The notes below the pieces were generated by a model. That model had not been told where the DNA came from, did not search any database, and saw only the letters and a list, made by a program, of their open reading frames with translations. From Cladopsammia gracilis (Eukaryota > Cnidaria > Anthozoa > Scleractinia > Dendrophylliidae): a stretch of DNA of 64,000 bases. The first letter of the stretch is position 1; each line of letters begins with the position of its first letter. Below, piece after piece: positions 1 to 11,868 of the stretch. The translations under genes and the position numbers were made by a program. The DNA lies in assembly GCA_022457155.1 (NCBI GenBank), contig JAJGOT010000256.1, positions 1 through 64,000 of the forward strand. The letters run 5' to 3'.

Positions 1-175
1 CACCTTGTACAGCATGACAAACAGCACCATAGGAAAGTACTGCTCAAAAGCTTTAATTTGAATGGTCACACTTAAGGATCCCATCCACAGACTCAAAAGT
101 TAGAACCACCTTGTAAGTACAGCATAATAAACAGCTCCACAGGAAAGTACCGCTCAAGACCTCTTTTCAATGGTT
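1..175. repeat. 106-bp family repeat, cut by the window start
   Basis: About one and a half units of the 106-bp repeat (caccttgtacagcat..., cagactcaaaagttagaac, tttgaatggtcacac). The left edge is outside the window. Confidence 0.75.
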
Positions 176-1731
176 TTCGTTCTCAGAATCAAGCAGTGGA
201 ACTCGGTGCACCGAAAAATGCATTTTTTTCCTGCTCATTTTCATACCTGGACGGGGATTCCTAACAGTCGTGTAACAGTAATGATTTCTAAAGCACGCTT
301 TCTAATGTGCATGTCTAGATTTACTTAAGATTTTATTCCAGAAGTTCAAATTTGCAGTTTTGTAACTTTTAACCAAGGCATTAATGAAGACAAAACACTA
401 TTGTAGACTGAGTTCTTGCACTATTTGTCGATAGGGTGATTTTATCGTAATTTCTTTTAAAAGAAATCCAGGGGTGCTTTGGGTCTGGTTTTGAACAGTT
501 GGCTAATCGAGGATTGTCATTGACCAGGGTCTTTTTAAGAAAACACATTCCGACTTTAACAAAGCGAGGCTTAATGAACAGACTTAATAAAATATGCCTC
601 CTTAATTTTCAAGGTGTTCCAAACTTTGCAGATCATTTTGTTTCATAATCTTTTGGCATTTTTTAATGTACCTATGGGTATGATGCGGGTCTTGTATGGA
701 AATGCCAGCTGGTTGTACATATTAAATAGTACATCGACTTTTATGTTCGAGTATCCACTGATTAGCCTTCGCCTATCTTAGGAGCACACGAGAAACGCAA
801 ACTTTAACTTATTTTCTTCGGAGATATTAGCATGTTTGCTATCTTAAATTCGAGGTCAAATAAAGTTTTTGATTTGATTTATTGAACAGGATGGTCTGGT
901 CACCTAGTTCGTTCTCCGATCTGAAGAACAGTACAGTGGTTGCATGAAGAATTCTAGATCAGAACATTTCAGTTTTTTTTTGTGCAATCTAAGTTTCCCA
1001 AGTGCGGGGGGGGGGGGAGGGGGGGGGCATCCACACTTAGACGTTTTTGTATTTGAAAACGCAAATTTTGTTTTCGCTTCAACGCAAAGGTGTCTGCTTT
1101 GTTTAGCTAGAACCTTGCGTATGCGCACACCCAAACTACCGGTATACATTCCTACAGTTCCAGAACTTGCTACATAGAGCACAGAAAAGGGAAAAAGTGT
1201 GTTGCCATGCACAGGAAGCCGGGTGAAAAGTTTTTCACAAAAAAAAAAAAATTGGGCCAACACATGTAAATGAGGTGATCGTTGAAATAAAACTAAATTC
1301 TACAATTGTTCCGTATCGCTGTGGGTGAATGAAAAAGCTTGTGGAAACGTGCCTCGTTATCAGACGTCCTCGGTGCGTAACAGAATGCTACGTTACCCAT
1401 CGAGCTGATATTGGGAAGACTCGCTTTAGGTATAAGGACGCCTTATGTGCTATCGCGCTCGGCGCCAAGATTCTAAGTGCGTTAAGGCCTGGGAACGAGG
1501 CTGGGTGGAAAGTCATTCTCTTCCCCATCTCAGAGCTAACAGCGGTCAAACGAGAGGAATTTGCAAAAGTTAAGCAAAGTACTTAATAGTTAAGGTTATC
1601 ATTTTCACCTTTTAAAGTTAATATATTGCCAATATACTGTCAATTTACCGAACGTTTGGAAAGTTTACCAAAAAAGTTCAAAGCATTTATAAACTGTGAA
1701 CTGCAGAATTGTCGGCGTCATTTGCCAACAT
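176..1731. other. No supported gene; retroposon-like tail and poly-G tract
   Basis: No coding support. Near 780-890 the sequence ends in an ATAAAG hexamer and a TTTGATTTGATT tail that could be the 3' end of a LINE or SINE. A long G tract with one A lies at about 1005-1027. Short ORFs on both strands here show no recognisable domain. Confidence 0.4.
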
Positions 1732-2086
1732 AATAGCTGCGGTTACACCTTGCCACTTTTACCTAGGTAAGTCGCGGCACGCTTAAGCGTGCAAGGGCTA
1801 TTGTTAATTTAACCTGCGATCAGGCGATCTTTTTTCGGAGCGGGAGAGCACGAACGCACGAAAGTCGGCGGAAGGGCGGGGAGGGAAAAAAGAGAGGGTT
1901 AGGGGTTTCTTCTCTCCCCGCTCTCCGCCGACTTTCCCTCCGAAAAAAAAAGAGCGCCTGATCGCTTCCCTCCGAAAAAAAAGAGCGTCTGATCGCAGGT
2001 TATTGTTAATTCAAATTAAGCGTGCACTGGCTATTGTTGTTTCGAGTTTACCTAGGAAAAAGTTGAAACGTGTAACCGCAGCTATT
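1732..2086. mobile_element. Outer MITE, TIR AATAGCTGCGGTTACAC
   Basis: A 17-bp perfect inverted terminal repeat is at 1732-1748 and 2070-2086 (GTGTAACCGCAGCTATT). Its interior was split by a second element (1810-2002). The short motif aagcgtgca..ggctattgtt appears on both sides of the inner element, partly from its target duplication. Superfamily unknown. Confidence 0.7.
1810..2002. mobile_element. MITE with 9-bp target duplication (MULE-like), nested
   Basis: Termini TAACCTGCGATCAGGCG... and ...CGTCTGATCGCAGGTTA, followed by TTTTTTCGGA/TCCGAAAAAA as part of the arms. A perfect 9-bp duplication TTGTTAATT flanks it (1801-1809 and 2003-2011). A 9-bp duplication with long TIRs suggests the Mutator superfamily. 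The right end carries a duplicated GAAAAAAA/GATCGC segment. Confidence 0.75.
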
Positions 2087-2239
2087 TTTGATCAGGCGCA
2101 AAAAGTTTTGGTCAGTTTTCAACGGAAAAAAGCTCATCATTTCGAGAAAAATTAAAAGATAGTAACGTCAAATAATTTTTTATACATCCTTGCCCATATT
2201 TCCATTTAATATTAAATAAAATCTCACTAAATAAAACGA

Positions 2240-2365
2240 AATTTGGCCCTCTTAACCGTCGGAGCCTGAGTACTAGGACCCCTCATGGCCCTCTTAACCG
2301 ACGGAGCCTGAGCACGAGGACCTGATGGTCCTCGTACTCAGGTTCTGGCGGTTAAAAAAGCCAAG
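2240..2365. repeat. Direct and inverted repeat tract (ggcc ctcttaaccg)
   Basis: Two direct copies of ggccctcttaaccg(t/a)cgga followed by an inverted partner (gcggttaaaaaagcc, gtcctcgtactcagg). Probably a rearranged foldback element. Confidence 0.45.
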
Positions 2366-2388
2366 AGGCTCAGGGGACGCGAATGGCG

Positions 2389-2538
2389 AAAAGTTTGGGT
2401 GTTTCTTGGTGTTGCGGAAGCCATTGTTGGTTAGCTTTTGTGTTGTGGTGTGGGTATTGTTCAGTGTCTTTTGAATCTTTTGTTTTACGTCATTTGGTGA
2501 TCACACCATCCGCAACACCAAGAAACTACCAAAAGTTT
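2389..2538. mobile_element. Foldback element, arms ttcttggtgttgcgga
   Basis: Inverted arms of about 28 bp at 2389-2418 and 2509-2538 (tccgcaacaccaagaaac) enclose about 90 bp. The arms lie inside a short open frame, which is therefore not a gene. Confidence 0.6.
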
Positions 2539-2585
2539 GCAAGATTTTCGGCCAATCTATTACTCGGACATAAAAAACTTTGGTT

Positions 2586-2833
2586 CAGGCGTGCGTTTCT
2601 CGAAACTCCCAAAGACTTTTCGGGTCCGAAAGCTATTTTTTAAATGTAGTTTCTAACGAAAGGCGTTGACGTTTTTCGCCCACAAATCAGCTTAAGTTGT
2701 GTAGTAAACGTAAAATTTTATTGCTTAGCTTTCAAAATCAACAAAAACCGAAACTTTATTGGTAAACACTCTAAACGAAACACGGCTTTTCGGGTACGAA
2801 AAGTGTTCTGGACTTTCGAGAAACGCACGCCTG
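2586..2833. mobile_element. TIR element, CAGGCGTGCGTTTCTCGAAA
   Basis: A 19-20-bp inverted terminal repeat at 2586-2605 and about 2814-2833, with subterminal TTTCGGGT.CGAAA on both sides. It is 248 bp long; no clear target duplication could be set. Similar cut sequence (actttcgagaattg) recurs near 51117. Confidence 0.6.
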
Positions 2834-3479
2834 GTCTTTTCCCTTCCCGGTTTCTTTCGCTTTCTGAGAACGAAGGTGCTTCCAGAGAAATGAAAACGAG
2901 AAGGAACAGCTCCCATATGCGCCCCACCCCCGCTCGTCCCCAAAACTTTAACCACAGCTGTAAAACTGAGTAAAATGAACAGCACTACTGGAAATTACTG
3001 TCTGGCGCGTACCAAGACAATTTTTAGCAGTACGCACAAAGTCAGTGAGTGGAGTCCAGGGGCATGTCCCCCCGGAAAATTTGTTTTGCTGTTGCCATGC
3101 CCTCTTAAACTCCATTTCCTGCATTCCTGAGACTGAAAAGCGTTTGTGCAGTCAAGATATTAACTCTGGAGTTTACCTTTATTCTCAACCAGAAAACCAA
3201 AATTTTCAATCTATATTGCATTATTCATTACAATGGAACACGTATTTTCTAAAAACTTTTCGTTTATTTCTTCACTTTTATAGACATCACATTCGGCAGT
3301 ATTTTCCGTGTAAATGTAATATATGTACACTACACTGTATTTCTCTGTATGATCAGCGCATTCTTCCGTAACACGACAAAAACATAACGAGTAGAAAAAT
3401 TACACTACTTTACCCTTTGATTTTCTTCTAGAATTTAAAAACAATTCTGGGAAATTCTGGTACGCTATACATAGCTTTT
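2834..3479. other. No feature seen
   Basis: AT-rich sequence. An open frame of 108 codons at 3045-3371 has no recognisable domain, no splice context and unremarkable composition. Confidence 0.3.
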
Positions 3480-4215
3480 ATTTGTCGTTCGGAATTGCCA
3501 CAGATTTCATCCATAGACTCAAACGTCTAAGCACCTTTACAGCGTAAATTATGAAAAACATAACTGCGATTAAACACTTGCGAGAAGCTTCTCAGAATAA
3601 GTAGGGGAAGTACTGATCAATACCTTTCATTTGAATGATCAAACTTTAACAGGCCATCCACAGACAAAAGTAGAACTATCCTATATATTATAACAGAAGT
3701 TCAGATACGCGATAAGCTTCTGCCTGTGATCGTAACAAATAGTTCCACAGGAAAGAACTGCTTAATAGCTTTCGTGAATGGTCACACTTTAAAAAAAAAA
3801 ACAGACAGCAAAGTATAACTATCCTATATATCATGATATTAAAACAGTTCCACAGGAAACTGCTATAAATGATCACACTACTACGGGAAAGTACTCGTCA
3901 ATAGCTTTCGTTCGAGTGATAGGATTTCATCCACCGACAGAACAGTAGAACTGTTGTGGGCAGCATAATAAACAGCACCACAGGAATGTACTGCTTATTA
4001 GTAGCTTTCAGTGAATGGTCACACTTTTATCATCATGTTTTATAGGATTTCATCCACAGACTGTCAAAAGTTGGAACCACCTTGTACAGCATAATAAACA
4101 GCACCACTGGAAACGGTACTGATCAATAGTTTTCATTTGAAGTGAGCACACTTTAACAGTTTCATCCACCGACACAAAAGTAGAACTACCGTGTACAGCT
4201 GCATAAAACACTCTA
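3480..4215. repeat. Degenerate 106-bp repeat array
   Basis: About seven diverged units, recognised by cagcataataaacagc, ctttcatttgaatggtcac and ggatttcatccacagac. Units vary in length through indels, so this array is older than the one at 22.0-22.4 kb. Confidence 0.7.
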
Positions 4216-4303
4216 GGAATTCATCCGGTGGCCCATTAGTGCCACTGCTACACACTGTAAAACAAACCGTAGGCACAGCTTCAAAAGTAGTTTAACTAAG
4301 TTA

Positions 4304-4423
4304 GGCCCAATTCAAACGTCGAACTTCACATGTGCCGAACCTAATGCAAATTAGCAAGAACAATAGATTTTGCTCATTTGCATTAGGTTCGGCACATGTG
4401 AAGTTCGACGTTTGAACTGGGCC
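4304..4423. mobile_element. Near-perfect palindromic MITE, TTA target duplication (Harbinger-like)
   Basis: Long arms start GGCCCAATTCAAACGTCGAAC on the left and pair with the right half almost throughout (loop near ttagcaagaacaatag). Flanked by TTA at 4301-4303 and 4424-4426. A 3-bp TTA duplication with GG.. ends fits PIF/Harbinger. Related arms (cttcacat.agccgaacctaa) recur at about 53.55-53.79 kb. Confidence 0.75.
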
Positions 4424-4559
4424 TTAGATGAACTAACTTATCATACAAACAATTCATTAAGCAAATTCGCAAGCTTCATTTTGACAGCTTATAGTAGTTA
4501 GATAATTTTAAAATTTAAATTGCAATCATGAATTTATGTCATATATTTTAATATTTTCA

Positions 4560-4682
4560 TAGCTGTAATTTCTGTTTGTTCTTAGTTTTATCTTATGTTG
4601 TGGAGTACCTACAAACTAGCTTTACAGCTAAGTGTACCTTCCACGTTAAGTGAAGTGTTGCATTGCATTGTATTGTATTCAG
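4560..4682 (+). mobile_element. Possible LINE/SINE 3' tail with (ATTGT)n
   Basis: Non-repetitive sequence runs into gcattgcattgtattgtatt, the kind of short tandem tail made by target-primed reverse transcription. Superfamily not recognised. Confidence 0.4.
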
Positions 4683-4835
4683 TATAAAACAGCACCACAT
4701 GAAAGTACTATACTCGATAGCTTTCATTTGAATGGTCGCACTCTTTAGGACTGATTTCCGTGATCTGGCACAGACTCAAAACTCAGTAGACGTAAAGTAA
4801 AACTACCTTACATACAGCATAAAACAGCGCCCGGA
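4683..4835. repeat. 106-bp family repeat, diverged
   Basis: One to one and a half units (cagtataaaacagcaccac, ctttcatttgaatggtcgcac, ctaccttacatacagcataa), abutting the retroposon-like tail to the left. Confidence 0.55.
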
Positions 4836-6304
4836 CATAAAGAATATTAGAAAGACCGGTCTCTCATGATCGTCCGTTCAATTGTATCCAACGATTAACA
4901 GCTGTAATATCAACATAAAGAAAACGAAAATTCCTTGTAAGGTTTTCGACTGAATAATAAAACAAAGAACTTTGAGGGTAACCAATATAATCCTTTGATT
5001 ATCTGTAGACAAAACATTCAGTCACACCTATGATGACGTAGCACAAAATAGCTTGAATACAATACATTGTTTGACGTACAACGAGTGACAAACATTGTAT
5101 CGTTAAATCTAGAATGTGTCTCACTCCGAAAGAATTTATTTGAAAAACATTGTATGAAATATTGTAACGAAAACAGATATGGGTCTTTTTCTTCAAGTTC
5201 CGTCAACCAGAGAAAACAACAGGCACAGTTGATACAAATAATGAACTTATGAAGAGTTTTGCTTCTGGAAAAAATACTGTTTATGTTGTTGTATTTATTT
5301 TAAAAACCGGATTGGTTTCAAAACTCGGCTTTCTCGGTATTGTCTACCATTTGTTATCTGGAATTGATATTTGAAAACTCAAAGCTAATTCGAGGACAGG
5401 TTATGTATTGAGTACAAATCTGTTTTTCCCTCCTGTAATATTATCTTTTTTTTTCACTGAACCAAAGTGATAATTTTGTAATTTTACATATCCAAGATTT
5501 AGAATTTTCGATAGATAACTTCTTATTTTAACAGGGCTCATTGTTCAGTTGTACTTCAGAGAAGGTTCTATAAAACTTGCTGATCAACAGATGTCGAGTG
5601 CAACGGCTGTTCAACAGATGTTGAACGAAAATATTGAAGGCTCTCAGTATTCCGTTCAACAAGTTGCAACCTGTTGAACGATGTCAGTCAATTTTGAATG
5701 TATTTTCTACTCATTCAACTGACAAGTTGCAACATCACCGTGTATCATTCGCTTTATAATAAATCAAGTCCCTGACGGCTGACTCGGGCTTGTTTTTTCC
5801 AATAAAGATTTTCACTTAGCATCACCCGATCAACAACACCTTAAGTGGCTAGTTTAAGATGCTCGGAAAGATGCTAGTTTAAGATGTTTGGAAAGGGTGC
5901 AGTTTCTCGGGAAGACAATCTGCTGTTCTTTCTCGGTGCCAGGGGTGCCATCTGCCATCAAGTTATCTGAAAAACACATATAATATGACTCAACAGGTCT
6001 CGATCAGTACGTCAAGTAACAATCGTGCACTGATCAGCTAGTACAACAATGCAGAAGCTCAATGCCGATAACTGAATCGGAAAAGTTTCGGAATTAAATC
6101 GTGCATTGAGTCCAGTGTTTGTCTTCCTTCTCCAACTACCTCAGTTAGCTAGAAAACCTTTATTTATTTTTGCTGTCTTAATCCTAGAGACTAGAGCTAA
6201 TGTCAATTTGTCACTGAATTTATCCCAAACCACGGAGACAGAAAGGTCGCGCGCACAACTAACTGAGTGATATGATTATCCAGTTGAGGAAAATGTCTTA
6301 AATT

Positions 6305-6490
6305 TCTTTCTCAGCCCACACTGGTCTACACTAACAGAGGTGCAAAGTTAAATTTGACTTACATCGGAAAGACAACATTGGGTTAATCGGAAATCACTGA
6401 CTAAAATGTCTTTCTCAGCCCACAGAAAGAGAGGTGCAAAGTTTAAATTTGACTTACATCGGAAAGATAACACTTTATTAATCGGAAATC
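6305..6490. repeat. Two-copy tandem duplication (about 100-bp unit)
   Basis: ctttctcagcccac ... gaggtgcaaagtt ... gacttacatcggaaaga ... aatcggaaatc occurs twice in direct order; the second copy has a short deletion after cccaca. Confidence 0.7.
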
Positions 6491-7310
6491 TTTAAAGAAA
6501 CCAACAGTAAGATTGTGTCCTGCCGTTTGCAGAGTGAGAGGTCACTGATGTTCGCAAGTTGAAAAATCGGAGCGATCTGGCTTTATTTACGAGTCGTTTC
6601 AGTTACAGAATCTGAATGGATCACATTCACTGAACTAGAAATTACGAACATAAACGAAACACGTGCAAATAACTAAATAGACAAAAATATGTGAGGTAGA
6701 GATAAAACTAAGCTTCCAAGTGGTTGAAAACAACTCAAACCGTTGTTGCCTCGATCAGGAGATCGGTCAGATATTTTCTTCGTATATAGGAAGTTTACAA
6801 ATCGCGAGCAAATTCAATTCAGCAATCTTCGTCTATTTCAAGCTCTATTTTAACACATTTTTTTTATAAACTCAGTGATCGTATATCACTTTAAAAATAA
6901 ATCGTACTAAGCCAATTATGCACATTTCAAGTAAGTGGGTCGGAAATCAATCATTCTTTTACCGAAACAGCTGAAACGGTATTACCCTGAGTAAACAGCA
7001 ACTGCAGCAATTTCGATGATCTGCCTTCAAAGTTACTGGTGTAGAAAACCAAGATCCATGACAGGTAGTAAACTTATCAGTGCTTCTTACGTCAGCACTC
7101 TACTCTCTACTGGACAGATGAACGGGGCCAATGATAGCCGATATATACCATCTACCAAATCCCATAGCCAAGCCACAATCGCAGTCTGCTTCGTTCATTT
7201 CCTCATTGAATGTTCTGATTTTCGCGTCTTTCTTAGACTTCCGAGCCTTAAAGTTCAATTAATTAATAAATCAAGGCTGGCACCCTACAATCGGATTGAA
7301 TAGCTGGGGT

Positions 7311-7337
7311 TATATATATATATATATATATATATAT
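7311..7337. repeat. (TA)n microsatellite
   Basis: Uninterrupted TA dinucleotides. Confidence 0.9.
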
Positions 7338-8409
7338 CTATTCTGCCGGACTTCTTCTTTCTCTAGGACGACTGAGTAACTCTGTCGCTAATTTTAAAAT
7401 ACTTCATAGTTCCATGCCAATAAGAACACCAGAGATATTTATCCTGAATGCAAAAAAAAAAAAGAAAAATTGGACAAAAATAGGCTCACCCAAGTCAAAC
7501 CTCCAAGTCAGGAAGAGTGGATATCTGTAGATAAAATCCTGACGAAAAGTGTGCGGATTCAAATTAAAGCCCTTCAGCAGTTCTTTCCTTTGCTGCCGGT
7601 TGTTCCAAATGAAATTTGACATTTTTCTCGAATTTTGATCGTTGCAACGCTAGCTGTTTAATCGGGTTGGTTTCTCAGTTTCAGTTGCCGTGACGATTGC
7701 TGTTTATTTTGAGAGCGAAACTAAACAGCACATTCCGGTCGAAATTAACAAATTCCTTTGCTGGTGCACCCACGTCTCGAGCTTTCTTTCGTCAGTTCAC
7801 CACAAACAAACATCGGTGCTGCGAAGCATACCGAGCATTCCCGACACGCCTACGATTGATACCGATTAATAATCGTAAGGTCAGCACGACAAGCTTCGGG
7901 TCACGCTGCACGTGTGGGCAAGTTTAGTTACTTAATGTCATTAATTTGTTTCGCTGGGATCTAGAAAATTTCGAATTATTTCATGTACAGGGGTCATTCA
8001 TGATCACCTCTTCATACCAACGCCACAAATCACAGTTTTTCACATTTTTACTAGGCTTTTCGTGATCTTGACAAATGTTGAGGTTTTGTCATTTTTCACA
8101 AACGTCGTTGCGCAGTACGACAATTTTAGATTGGACTAAGCGGGTGGTTCTGTACAAATTAACACCATCTTGTTAGTAAATACAAATATATATATTTATA
8201 TATAAGCTGCCATTGATATGTCTGTATTAAATGTGGGCGTCTAAATAGAGACTGCTGAAGAGGTTTAATTATAGACAATGTCTGCTCAATTGAACCCATG
8301 CTTAGTCATTTGAGAAGTGCTAATCGGGGAGATTGTAAAAACAACAAAGAAAAATCACACGAAACTGTACATAAACTCTTAAGCAGAGCTATTTTATGCA
8401 CCATTTTTA

Positions 8410-9010
8410 GTGTCTACGGAGACATGTAAAATATAGTTCTAACTATGGTGTGACCATTCAAATGAAACCTCTTCAGCAGTTTTGCATGGTACCATTTGTT
8501 CTAACTTTTGAGTCTGTTGATGAATTCCTATGGTGTAACGATTCAAATGAAACCTCTTCAGCAGTACTTTTGCATGGTACCATTTGTTCTAACTTTTGAG
8601 TCTGTTGATGAAATCCTATGGTGTGACCATTCAAATGAAACCTCTTCAGCAGTACTTTTGCATGGTACCATTTGTTCTAACGTTTGAGTCTGTGGATAAA
8701 ATCCTATAGTGTGACCATTCAAATGAAACCTCTTCAACAGTACTTTTGCATGGTACCATTTGTTCTAACTTTTGAGTCTGTGGATAAAATCCTATAGTGT
8801 GACCATTCAAATGAAACCTCTTCAGCAGTACTTTTGCATGGTACCATTTGTTCTAACTTTTGAGTCTGTTGGTGAAATCCTATGGTGTGACCATTCAAAT
8901 GAAACCTCTTTGGCAGTACTTTTACATGGTACCATTTGTTTTATAATATTTTACAAAATGATTTTTTTCCCCTTGAATTATGATTTTGATCACTCTTGGG
9001 AGTTAGTCGG
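8410..9010. repeat. 88-bp tandem array, six units with conserved ends
   Basis: GCATGG landmarks fall at 8484, 8572, 8660, 8748, 8836 and 8924 (last one acatgg), exactly 88 bp apart. Left end: acggagacatgtaaaatatagttctaac. Right end: a short unique tail (ttacaaaatga...) closing in cactcttgggagtta. The unit contains gtgaccattcaaatgaaac, the palindrome GGTACC and cttttgagtctgttgatg. Confidence 0.9.
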
Positions 9011-9127
9011 TGGTTTCTTCCAATATACTAAAGTATTATCTTCTTTCAAGATAATAAAGTAAGCTTAAAGCAAGCTCCTGGCCATAATCATAAAAAAACA
9101 CGACTGATATATGTCACGTAATTTAAA

Positions 9128-9335
9128 GTGCGTTTTTTGGGACATATTCTGGTCATTCCAAGAATGAGAATACCTTTAATTATTACACCTATTCCTCTCG
9201 TAAAATATGGAAATAAGTCACTACTTTGACTATGAGTACGTGGAAAAATTTTGGCTTGTGAGAATGTAAACAACATAGTTTTGTTTAGGTATATTCTGAT
9301 TTCAGAATGACCAGAATATGTCGCAAAAAACGCAC
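9128..9335. mobile_element. MITE-like foldback, TIR GTGCGTTTTTTG
   Basis: Arms of about 31 bp at 9128-9159 and 9305-9335 (gaatgaccagaatatg.c.caaaaaacgcac) around about 145 bp. Only one of the two arms reads ggga where the other reads tcgc. No target duplication fixed. Confidence 0.65.
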
Positions 9336-9639
9336 CCTTTGTGTCACTTTGCCGACAAGCCAAAACACACATAAAAATCTCAAACTAATCGTCCTGATTT
9401 GTTAACAACCACTATGACTGAAACTCACGGGCCATAAAGAGGCGTCTTTGGCTGCGAACGGCAAGGATGGAAATTGATGTCTTGGTAAAATAGTTCAAAC
9501 ACTGATTTTAGTTTGTTCTGCCTTCGAGGAATCAGTCTCTGTGTATTAGGTATATTTTATGTATGAGCGAAGGTATTTGGTAGTAATCGAATATTTAATA
9601 GTTTGGGCTAAAAACCAGCAAAATCAGTGCGACAATGTT

Positions 9640-10028
9640 TCTTTCACCCTTTGACTCCTAGAGTCAATCATGGAAACATGTAGTGTAGTTCTAACTTTTG
9701 AGTCTGTTGATGAAATCCTATGGTGTGACCATTCAAATGAAACGTCTTCAGCAATACTTTTGCATGGTACCATTTGTTCTAACTTTTGAGTCTGTTGATG
9801 AAATCCTATGGTGTGACCATTCAAATGAAACCTCTTCAGCAGTACTTTTGCATGGTACCATTTGTTCTAACTTTTGAGTCTGTGGATGAAATCCTATGGC
9901 GTGACCATTTAAATGAAACCTCTTCGGCAGTACTTTTACATGGTACCATTTGTTTTTCAATATTTTCCAAAATGAAATTTGGGATTTTACTTGAATTTTG
10001 ATTTTTGGCACTCTTGGGAGTTAAAGGG
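9640..10028. repeat. 88-bp family element, short complete copy
   Basis: Left end accctttgactcctagagtc, about three 88-bp units, unique tail ttccaaaatgaaatttggg, right end cactcttgggagttaaaggg. Left and right ends are inverted relatives (ACCCTTTGACTCC versus ACCCTTTAACTCCC read on the opposite strand). Confidence 0.85.
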
Positions 10029-10147
10029 TTGAGGGGGAGTTACACCTGAGTTTGAATGAAACTGTAAGAGTTTTAAAGAAAGGATCTCTATAGAAGAAAC
10101 AAAATTATTTTTGAAATACCAACAACAGCTGTTACAACGGGTACAAA

Positions 10148-10325
10148 CGGCAAACTGATCCTTACGGCAAGGAGAAGAGATTTAGACAAGTGAAATAAAC
10201 AAATAAAACAGTTGAATATGTATATCTAGGGAAAATATATTCATTGGCAAATATATTTAACTGTTTGTTTTTTTATTTCACTTCTGTCTCAATCTCTTCT
10301 CCTTGCCGTAAGGATCAGTTTGCCG
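10148..10325. mobile_element. Foldback MITE, TIR CGGCAAACTGATCCTTACGG
   Basis: Inverted arms of roughly 70 bp (10148-10220 and 10255-10325) with a short loop. Both arms contain aaggagaagagatt and gtgaaataaa. Outside the arms no duplication was settled. Confidence 0.75.
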
Positions 10326-11134
10326 CTTTTTATTTATGATTTTAAGATTTTTACTGATCCAGGTCAACGAAAGATCCGTCACTCTTCATTGGTTTGTCGC
10401 TGTGGTTTTGCCGTTATTTTAGTTGTTAATAGTTGATACCCACGCAAGGGCACACTAGGTTAGTGAAAGACTATTTTGGTGACCATCTGCTAATTATAAC
10501 TTTATACTTATAGCTTCATTAAATCTTTTTATTTACTATTTTTCTTAATCCCACAATTCCCCCATTTCTTTTCCTTAAAAACACTCCTAAAACAATGATC
10601 ACCAAATAACATTCATTTACAAACCAATGATAGCATTTTTCGATTACTTGGAAACATCAACGAGATAATTCTATTCCATTCCATCTCAAGTAGCTTAAAA
10701 TAAAATGGCATTTGGGTGGAACTCAGTTTCCTCTGGCCGTTAATAGCTACGGATCATTCTAACCACAATCCGTTATCTTCCTTTGTATAATAACTGAAAA
10801 ATAATAAAGGAAGCCTCAGAAAACCGCCCATCTCTTAAGGCTTTGAATTGCTTGCTCGTGTTACATGTTCCTTCCGGTGCTTTATTTTAATTTTCTTAAC
10901 TGATCTGTCTTTTCACTGGGCTTACTTAGTGAAACCAGAGGGTCAAGTGGGCCCCGCCCTTCAAAAGTGTTAGGGTCAAACGAGTTTTTATTGCGGGATA
11001 AATGTTTCATCTGCCTTTTTAATTATTAAAAAGATCTAGAAAAAAAGGTTAACTATGAACTTAATTAGCAATACTTGGATCCTGCAACGGTTTCAATCGT
11101 GAGCTTTGGTAATTTATCAACAAACTCATTAACG
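10326..11134. other. No feature seen
   Basis: AT-rich intergenic sequence without exon-like ORFs or recognisable repeats. Confidence 0.3.
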
Positions 11135-11868
11135 CTTTAACTCCTTCACTCCCAGAGTCAATTATGGAGACATGTTGTGTAGTTCTAACTTTTGAGTCTG
11201 TGGATAAAATCCTATGGTGTGACCATTCAAATGAAACCTCTTCAGCAGTAATTTTGCATGGTACCATTTGTTCTAACTTTCGAATCTATTGAGGAAATCC
11301 TATGGTGTAACCATTCAAATGAAACCTCTTCAGCAGTACTTTTGCATGGTACCATTTGTTCTATCTTTTGAGTCTGTCGACGAAATCCTATGGTGTAACC
11401 ATTCAAATGAAACCTCTTCAGCAGTCCTTTTGCATGGTACCATTTGTTCTATCTTTTGAGTCTGTCGACGAAATCCTATGGTGTGGCCATTCAAATGAAA
11501 CCTCCAGCAGTACTTTTGCATGGTACCATTTGTTCTAACTTTTGAGTCTGTTGATGAAATCCTATGGTGTGACCATTCAAATGAAACCTCTTCAGCAGTA
11601 TTTTTGCATGGTACCACTTGTTCTAACTTTTGAGTCTGTTGATGAAATCCTATGGTGTGACCATTCAAATGAAACCTCCAGCAGTACTTTTGCATGGTAC
11701 CATTTGTTCTAACTTTTCCGTCTGTCGACGAACTCCTATGGTGTGGCCATTCAACCTCTTCGGCAGTACTTTTCGATGGTACTATTTGTTTTTTCAATAA
11801 TTTACAAAATGAAATTTGAAATTTTACTTGAATATTGACTTTTGGCACTCTTGGGAGTTAAAGGTATT
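11135..11868. repeat. 88-bp family element, long copy
   Basis: Left end ctttaactccttcactcccagagtc, then seven or so units with small deletions (some lack tctt in the cctc-ttcagcag segment), then the same unique tail and right end as at 10.0 kb. ATTA occurs directly outside both ends (11129-11132 region and about 11866), a possible 4-bp target duplication. The unit is open in all frames of the minus strand, giving a false 172-codon ORF. Confidence 0.85.

Larger units (their letters stand above)
4836..8404. other. No supported gene; minor repeats
   Basis: No exon could be supported. Seen: a ttgaacg/cgttcaac inverted-repeat patch (5595-5735); a tandem duplication of about 100 bp (6305-6490, unit containing ctttctcagcccac and gaggtgcaaagtt); a (TA)n microsatellite (7311-7337); and a poly-A tract (7450-7462). 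Confidence 0.4.

Noticed and set aside
1329..1586. ORF of 85 codons near the left end
   Set aside because: No domain or neighbouring exon; composition fits chance.
8410..9010. A CRISPR array
   Set aside because: The 88-bp units are contiguous repeats without unique spacers, and this is an animal genome.
11330..11848. A 172-codon minus-strand ORF with repeated [22 protein letters not shown] peptides (also 9748-10011 and 42993-43196)
   Set aside because: It is the translation of the 88-bp tandem repeat. 88 is not a multiple of 3, so the frame cycles, and the unit happens to lack stops in each frame on that strand.
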